This document shows positions 20,466-25,494 of a DNA stretch of 25,494 nucleotides, one piece after another. The notes beneath the pieces were generated by a model that was given only the letters and a program-made list of their open reading frames with translations, was not told the origin of the DNA and did no database searches. The first letter of the stretch is position 1. Each line of letters begins with the position of its first letter. Position numbers and translations under genes: made by a program. The DNA comes from Hydnum rufescens UP504 (Eukaryota > Basidiomycota > Agaricomycetes > Cantharellales > Hydnaceae): the NCBI GenBank assembly GCA_014904985.1, contig MU129235.1:1-25494 (forward strand), written 5' to 3'.

Positions 20466-21452
20466 CAGGGCTCCAGTGGGACCAAGCAACATCACATTTG
20501 ATGTTGGTTGTCTGTTGAAAGCTTGACTCAACACCGGCACTTGCCGAAATTAACAAACACCCATATACACTGTTCCAATATACCTGGATACCAGCTATTT
20601 TTCTGCCACTTATATTGGTAATTCCATTGTTATATTTCTTTGTTTCTCTTCATGTCCACTTGCCTACTATCTTGGTGTGCTCTGTATACCATATGTGTAC
20701 ACTATTAGCCTTTACACCTCAGGTCTGTTTGCAATGTCCTTTCCAATGGGTACAGTACATGTACTTGGCCATTATGTACATTCCTGCCAGGGGGGCCAGG
20801 TGTCCTCATGTCCCCATTGTCATCACTGGCCCCCCCTTCTTCATATTTCTTTTCTTCCTGCCCCCACCCTCCTCCTCCTGTTGATGATTTGAGGGACCTC
20901 ACAGACACACAATTGAGTTTCCCCCCTGACCTAACAGGCATGGACAGTGTCCTACATGAGATATGTATATCAGCAGATGGGGGGCCCCTGGCAGTAGTGA
21001 AATCCTTTCAGACTCCACTGAGTGGTGAAGAAATGTATTTATTCATATTTCTGAGGGACAATGGAGTGCACTTGCCCTCCACTCTGGGAGAGAATCTGAA
21101 TGATTAGACCTGAATCCTCAGGGATTGGGGGTGGATTTATTATGCCCACCAGAACCAGGTGTTATTTTCGTTCCACAAGAAATGCTGTATCAGGCTGTAG
21201 TGTCCAGGGTTACAATTTGGATATAGGGGTAGTATCCACTGTTAGTCATGTGGCCATGCATCCTGAACCAAATTCAAGACTTGTCACATGTCACACAATC
21301 CATGAACTGACTTTTCAGATGGGTGTGACACATGGGGAGGTCACTTGATATTAAAGCACATTTGGGCCTGATTGCCTCTAAGCACTAGCAAATCCCCAAT
21401 ATGTCTTTCATGGAATTTCTGGCACCCATATGGGGATCTTCCTTTTAGTCCT
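19270..21452. repeat. Left arm of a giant imperfect palindrome
   Basis: This arm is the reverse complement, with scattered substitutions and small indels, of 21505 to about 23680. Examples: 21438-21452 mirrors 21505-21519, and 20460-20530 mirrors 22425-22500. The outer half is a tandem array of 299-bp units; the inner half (about 20466-21452) is single-copy within the arm. Reading frames inside are short, differ between the arms and contain no known domain, so I call no gene. The structure resembles fold-back elements, whose long terminal repeats contain tandem subrepeats. Confidence 0.96.
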
Positions 21453-21504
21453 CAGTATTCCAGCTGTACAATGAAATAGTGGTTGGGGATTTGGTAGTGC
21501 TTTA
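21453..21504. other. Spacer at the centre of the palindrome
   Basis: Fifty-two bases without self-complementarity to the arms separate the innermost mirrored bases (AGTCCT ending at 21452 and AGGACT starting at 21505). The short spacer means that a transcript through the region would fold into one very long hairpin. Nothing else is recognisable in the spacer. Confidence 0.85.
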
Positions 21505-23950
21505 AGGACTAAAAGGAAGATCCCATATGGATGCCAGAAATTCCATGAAAGACATATTGGGATTTGCTAGTGCTTAGAGGCAATCAGGCCCAAATGTGCT
21601 TTAATATCAAGTGACCTCCCATGTGTCACACCCATCTGAAAGTCAGTTCATGGGATTGTGTGACATGTGACAAGTCTTGAATTTGGTTCAGGATGCATGG
21701 CCACATGACTAACAGTGGATACTACCCCTATATCCAAATTGTAACCCTGGACACTACAGCCTGATACAGCATTTCTTGTGGAACAAAAAATAACACCTGG
21801 TTCTGGTGGGCATAATAAATCCACCCCAATCCCTGAGGATTCAGGTCTAATCATTCAGATTCTCTCCCAGAGTGGAGGGCAAGTGCACTCCATTGTCCCT
21901 CAGAAATATGAATAAATACATTTCTTCACACTCAGTGGAGTCTGAAAGGATTTCACTACTGCCAGGGGCCCCCCCCTCTGCTGATATACATATCTCATGT
22001 AGGACACTGTCCATGCCTGTTAGGTCAGGGGGAAACTCATTGTGTGTCTGTGAGGTCCCTCAAATCATCAACAGGAGGAGGAGGGTGGGGGCAGGAAGAA
22101 AGAAATATGAAGAAGGGGGGGCCAGTGATGACAATGGGGACATGAGGACACCTGGCCCCCCTGGCAGGAATGTACATAATGGCCAAGTACATGTACTGTA
22201 CCCATTGGAAAGGACATTGCAAACAGACCTGAGGTGTAAAGGCTAATAGTGTACACATATGGTATACAGAGCACACCAAGATAGTAGGCAAGTGGACATG
22301 AAGAGAAACAAAGAAATATAACAATGGAATTACCAATATAAGTGGCAGAAAAATAGCTGGTATCCAGGTATATTGGAACAGTGTATATGGGTGTTTTGTT
22401 AATTTCAGCAAGTGCCGGTGTTGAGTCAAGCTTTCAACAGACAACCAACATCAAATGTGATGTTGCTTGGTCCCACTGGAGCCCTGGCTTTGTTGGATAG
22501 GCTGAGTGGTGGGCACAGTATCTGTGCCAAATCTCAGCTCTCCAACAAGCCTACTTCAAGAGAATACACCACCTGATTCATGTCACATCACTATCCTCAC
22601 TCTTCCTGTTTTGGGTTCATATGCTCTCCTGGGGCTAGGTGTCATTTCTCAGGCTGTGTGTGGGTGCATTCTGTGTGCCCAAATCACAGCCTTTCAACAC
22701 ACCTACTTTCAGTGTTTTCTGAGAACTTCTGCCTCACAGTTCCTCATCTTCCCTCATCTCCCACTCAACATTCACCTGGGGGGGTCAAATCATGGCTGAT
22801 TTTGGTGTTCTCGGGCTCCAGTTATTTGTCTCATTCATCCAAATCCGTCGAGCATATTTACACGATGAACGATCACTTTCCACTGTGCTATCCTCAATCT
22901 TCCATTTTGGGTTCATGTGCCCCCCCTGGGGCTAGGTGTTGTTGCTGAGGCTGTGTGTGGGTGCATTCTGTGCACCCAAATCACAGCTTTTCAACACACC
23001 TACATCCAGTGTATTCTGAGAACATCTGGCCTCACAGTTCTCATCTTCCCCTCATCTCCCACTCAACATCACCTGGGGGGGGTCAAATTGTGGCCAATTT
23101 TGACATTCTTGGGGTAATCAATTCGTCTCATTCGTCCGAATCCATCGAGCATATTTATGCGATGAACCGACCACTTTCCACTGTGCTATCCTCAATCTTC
23201 CATTTTGGGTTCATGTGCCCCCCCTGGGGCTAGGTGTTGTTTCTCAGGCTGTGTGTGGGTGCATTATGTGTGCCCAAATCACAGCTTTTCAACACACCTA
23301 CTTCCAGTGTATTCTGAGAACATCTGGCCTCACTGTTCCTCATCTTCCCCTCATCTCCCACTCAACATCACCTGGGGGGTCAAATTGTGGCCAATTTCAA
23401 TGTTCTTGGGGTCAATCAATTCGTCTCATTCGTCCGAATCCATCAAGCATATTTACGCAATGAACCGATCACTTTCCACTGCACTATCCTCAATCTTCCA
23501 TTTTGGGTTCATGTGCCCCCCTGGGGGCTAGGTGTTGTTGCTCAGGCTGTGTGTGGGTGAATTCTGTGCGCCCAAATCACAGCTTTTCAACACACCTATA
23601 TCTAGTGTATTCTGAGAACATCTGGCCTCACAGTTCCTCATCTTCCTCTCATCTCCCCACTCAACATCACCTGGGGGGGTCAAATCATGGCCAATTTTGA
23701 CGTTCTCGGGGTCAATCAATTCGTCTCATTCGTCCAAATCTGTTGAGAATATTTACACGACAAACTGACCACTTTCCACTGCGCTATCCTCAATCTTCCA
23801 TTTTGGGTTCATGTGCCCCCCTGGGGGCTAGGTGTTGTTGCTCAGGCTGTGTGTGGGTGCATTCTGTGCACCCAAATCACAGCTTTTCAACACACCCCCT
23901 TCCAGTGTATTATGACACTTCTGGCCTCACAGTTCCTCATCTTCTCCTGT
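21505..23950. repeat. Right arm of the giant imperfect palindrome
   Basis: Reverse complement of the left arm, plus one extra outer 299-bp unit (about 23680-23950) with no partner on the left. Differences between the arms include changes typical of CpG decay, for example GCCGAAATTAAC on the left against GCTGAAATTAAC on the right when read in the same sense, and TTTTCGTTCC against TTTTTGTTCC. There are also single-base indels. The divergence argues against a simple sequencing or assembly mirror artefact. Confidence 0.95.
22490..23950. repeat. Tandem array of about 299-bp units, right arm (4 good copies plus 1 diverged)
   Basis: The reverse-complement marker CCATTTTGGGTTCATGTGC recurs near 22902, 23200, 23499 and 23797, with the diverged form near 22608. 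Spacing is 297-299 bases. The copies differ mostly by CG/TG/CA exchanges in the segment TTCGTCTCATTCGTCCGAAT (about 23122-23141) and its homologues, which keep more CpG than the rest of the window. The last unit loses similarity at about 23945. Confidence 0.95.
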
Positions 23951-24682
23951 CACCAATGTTGGTCGGTTACCTCTGCTGATCTCAAAGGCATTCTTTCCCT
24001 GGTCAAGGGAATTGATCCTTTGTGTATTCTCATTTGTATTGTAATAATTCCTCTTAATTTTGTTCACATTCATTAGAATAGTAAAACAATAACTATAAGC
24101 ACTTGAGACTATCACCAATAAAGCCATATTGCCTGCTGACCCCAAGAAGGGCATTTTCAGGGTTTCTGGACTCCTTCCTGGTCCCCCTATGCTACAACCC
24201 CTCCATGTAGTATTGATATTGGGTCATGTCAAAATTTCCCATAAGGTCAATTTGAGGATTGTCAATTGACATCAAAGAAAATTAGCCCTCATTAGGCTGG
24301 TGAAATGACCTCAACTGGTACTCCTTTTGAGGTCAGCCCAAGTGGCTGACCGAGGTGGTTCATGTACTTCACCAACATATTTAAATTTGGGGCAATTCTG
24401 GACTGTAGAAATCACCCAATCCAAGTTGCAATGTATTATATCATGCCTTACAGAACTCTTGACTTATTGCCATAGTCTTCTTAATTTTTTTTTGGAAAAT
24501 ATTGATTATATATTACGTATTATACATCTAGTTATTTGCTACTAATTCATACAGTACTCATGGCACCATGCACTTGGGGTGCTTTTTGAGTACTGGCAAT
24601 TGCTGGCATCAAGTTTTGTTCCCTCTCCTGCTACCAACCACCACTGCCCAACAAGGAAACCACTCAAAAAAGGAAACAGACA
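23951..24682. other. Gene-free right flank of the palindrome
   Basis: AT-rich, with a T-run near 24487 and no supported reading frame. GGTCAGCC at 24331-24338 and GGCTGACC at 24344-24351 form a perfect 8-bp hairpin, and TGACCTCAA near 24306 faces TTGAGGTCA just before it. No tRNA or other RNA gene is recognised. Confidence 0.5.
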
Positions 24683-24712
24683 ACCACACACCTGCAGTGG
24701 CAGGTGTGTGGT
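24683..24712. repeat. 13-bp perfect hairpin with 4-base loop
   Basis: ACCACACACCTGC at 24683-24695 and GCAGGTGTGTGGT at 24700-24712 are exact reverse complements separated by AGTG. It lies 31 bases before a second, larger perfect hairpin. Confidence 0.9.
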
Positions 24713-24743
24713 CACCAGGTGAGTTTTTTTCAAGTAGCTACAA

Positions 24744-24783
24744 CAGTGCAAAAAGAGCAGTGAAAGCTGCTCTTTTTGCACTG
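24744..24783. repeat. 17-bp perfect hairpin with 6-base loop
   Basis: CAGTGCAAAAAGAGCAG at 24744-24760 is the exact reverse complement of CTGCTCTTTTTGCACTG at 24767-24783, with loop TGAAAG. It is the strongest short hairpin in the window and too perfect to be old in such a mutated neighbourhood. It could be the core of a small non-autonomous element, but no matching termini were found. Confidence 0.92.
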
Positions 24784-25070
24784 CTTTAAATTATTTTTAC
24801 TAATGTATCTTCTATTATTTTAGATTGTGGCCTGTTCCAAGGTAGCAGATGCAAACTGGAGAAATGACAGGGCCTGGATGGTGAGTGGCCAAATGGCTAT
24901 ATGCCAAACAAATGTGATAAACAACAAGACCCCAGGAATCAAGTGGCCATGTGAACTGCACCCCCATTGAAGTGGGTGTGTGGTTCTATATAAAGTAAGT
25001 AATGATATTTGTAGAAGTACAAGCATATCTGGGTCAAAGAAATGCTTTTTAGGCTATTTCAGCTCTAAGT

Positions 25071-25134
25071 CTTACCAGGCAGCCACACTAGTAAAGCCAG
25101 GCGACCTAGACATGTAATTAGGTAACCTGGTAAG
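25071..25134. repeat. 9-bp inverted repeat
   Basis: CTTACCAGG at 25071-25079 faces CCTGGTAAG at 25126-25134. The bases between contain AAGCCAGGCGACC and AATTAGGTAACC, so the area has several short mirrored boxes. It lies in a gene-free stretch. Confidence 0.6.
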
Positions 25135-25269
25135 GCTAGCCTCAGGACTTAAGAGTCCTTTTGATCCATAAATGGTAGTCAATATTGGGGGAAACATTAA
25201 GGGCCATAGCAACCCTAAATTAGACCTCATAAAGGCACCATAGCAACACCATTAGGAGATGCTGTGCTC

Positions 25270-25326
25270 TTCTAGAACATGGACTCCACCCTTCTAGAAC
25301 CATTGCTGTGCTACACCCTTCTAGAA
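25270..25326. promoter_or_regulatory. Three TTCTAGAA boxes (heat-shock-element-like), possible promoter or LTR sequence
   Basis: TTCTAGAA occurs at 25270-25277, 25292-25299 and 25319-25326, spaced 22 and 27 bases apart. Each is a TTCnnGAA pair, the two-unit form of a heat-shock element; a classical element needs three adjoining units. The second and third copies share a longer CACCCTTCTAGAA context, so they may simply be a local duplication. No downstream gene is visible before the window ends. Confidence 0.35.
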
Positions 25327-25329
25327 TGT

Positions 25330-25443
25330 GTGAGTCATGAGATATTTTTAGGGTAGAACAATAAGTTCATTTAGGAACAATAAGGCATATGAGTCATAGA
25401 TGAGTCATAGGTTATTTTTAGGATAGAACAAAAGGTTCATTTC
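25330..25443. repeat. Direct duplication of about 43 bp, offset 70 bp
   Basis: The segment starting TGAGTCATGAGATATTTTTA at 25331 recurs at 25401 as TGAGTCATAGGTTATTTTTA, continuing with (G)GTAGAACAATAAGTTCATTT against GATAGAACAAAAGGTTCATTT. With the TTCTAGAA boxes upstream and an AT-rich end, it may belong to a long terminal repeat or promoter that continues beyond the window. Confidence 0.75.
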
Positions 25444-25494
25444 CCATCCTTCTATAACTAAAGAAGAGAGTCTATTATTGAAGCATTCCCTGTC

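Noticed and set aside
19270..23950. Palindrome as a mirror-read or assembly artefact
   Set aside because: The arms differ by substitutions, indels and one whole tandem unit; an artefact would give near-identical arms. Long-read spanning is still the decisive test.
19028..23979. Many open frames of 60-180 codons within the palindrome arms
   Set aside because: They follow the 299-bp unit, differ between copies, lack known motifs, and similar translations arise in more than one frame of the same unit.

Overview
The window looks like repeat-rich, gene-poor nuclear DNA of a filamentous fungus, most likely a basidiomycete of the Agaricomycetes. Reasons: several spliceable introns of 52-72 bp interrupt otherwise recognisable reading frames, the one clear DDE transposase belongs to a type common in mushroom-forming fungi, and CpG is strongly depleted (a hand count of 1981-2340 finds only 3 CpG), as in old methylated repeats. 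Nothing looks bacterial: there are no operons or ribosome-binding sites. I see no rRNA, tRNA or CRISPR array.

Layout. 1-300: a 21-bp tandem array ending in a 14-bp hairpin. 333-2594: decayed frames with an acidic 8-residue repeat, a His/Ser/Asp-rich repeat tract and an unassigned broken gene. 3082-5600: copy 1 of an unassigned coiled-coil-like gene family. 6150-7702: a broken Tc1/mariner/IS630-superfamily transposase gene with two introns. 8022-8759: a malate dehydrogenase pseudogene that still carries introns. 8760-9624: no gene. 9625-10445: an unassigned minus-strand pseudogene. 10446-12864: unassigned gene remnants. 13128-13960: a hexamer-based microsatellite. 14880-15493: a gene fragment. 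15632-19033: copy 2 of the family seen at 3082-5600. 19270-23950: a very large imperfect palindrome with arms of about 2.2 and 2.4 kb, each carrying a 299-bp tandem array. 24000-25494: non-coding, with several short perfect hairpins and a promoter- or LTR-like end.

Unifying theme. Almost every premature stop in the recognisable frames is TGA, in places consistent with CGA to TGA. Several family-conserved arginines have become Trp or Gln. The 299-bp repeat copies differ from each other largely at CG/TG/CA sites. The two main units of the microsatellite (CCTGTT and CCCATT) are both one CpG transition away from CCCGTT. The window therefore reads as a graveyard of duplicated and transposed genes eroded mainly by CpG deamination. 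The large palindrome is younger, since it keeps more CpG. I see no functioning multi-gene pathway here; the most unusual structure is the palindrome with its mirrored arrays.
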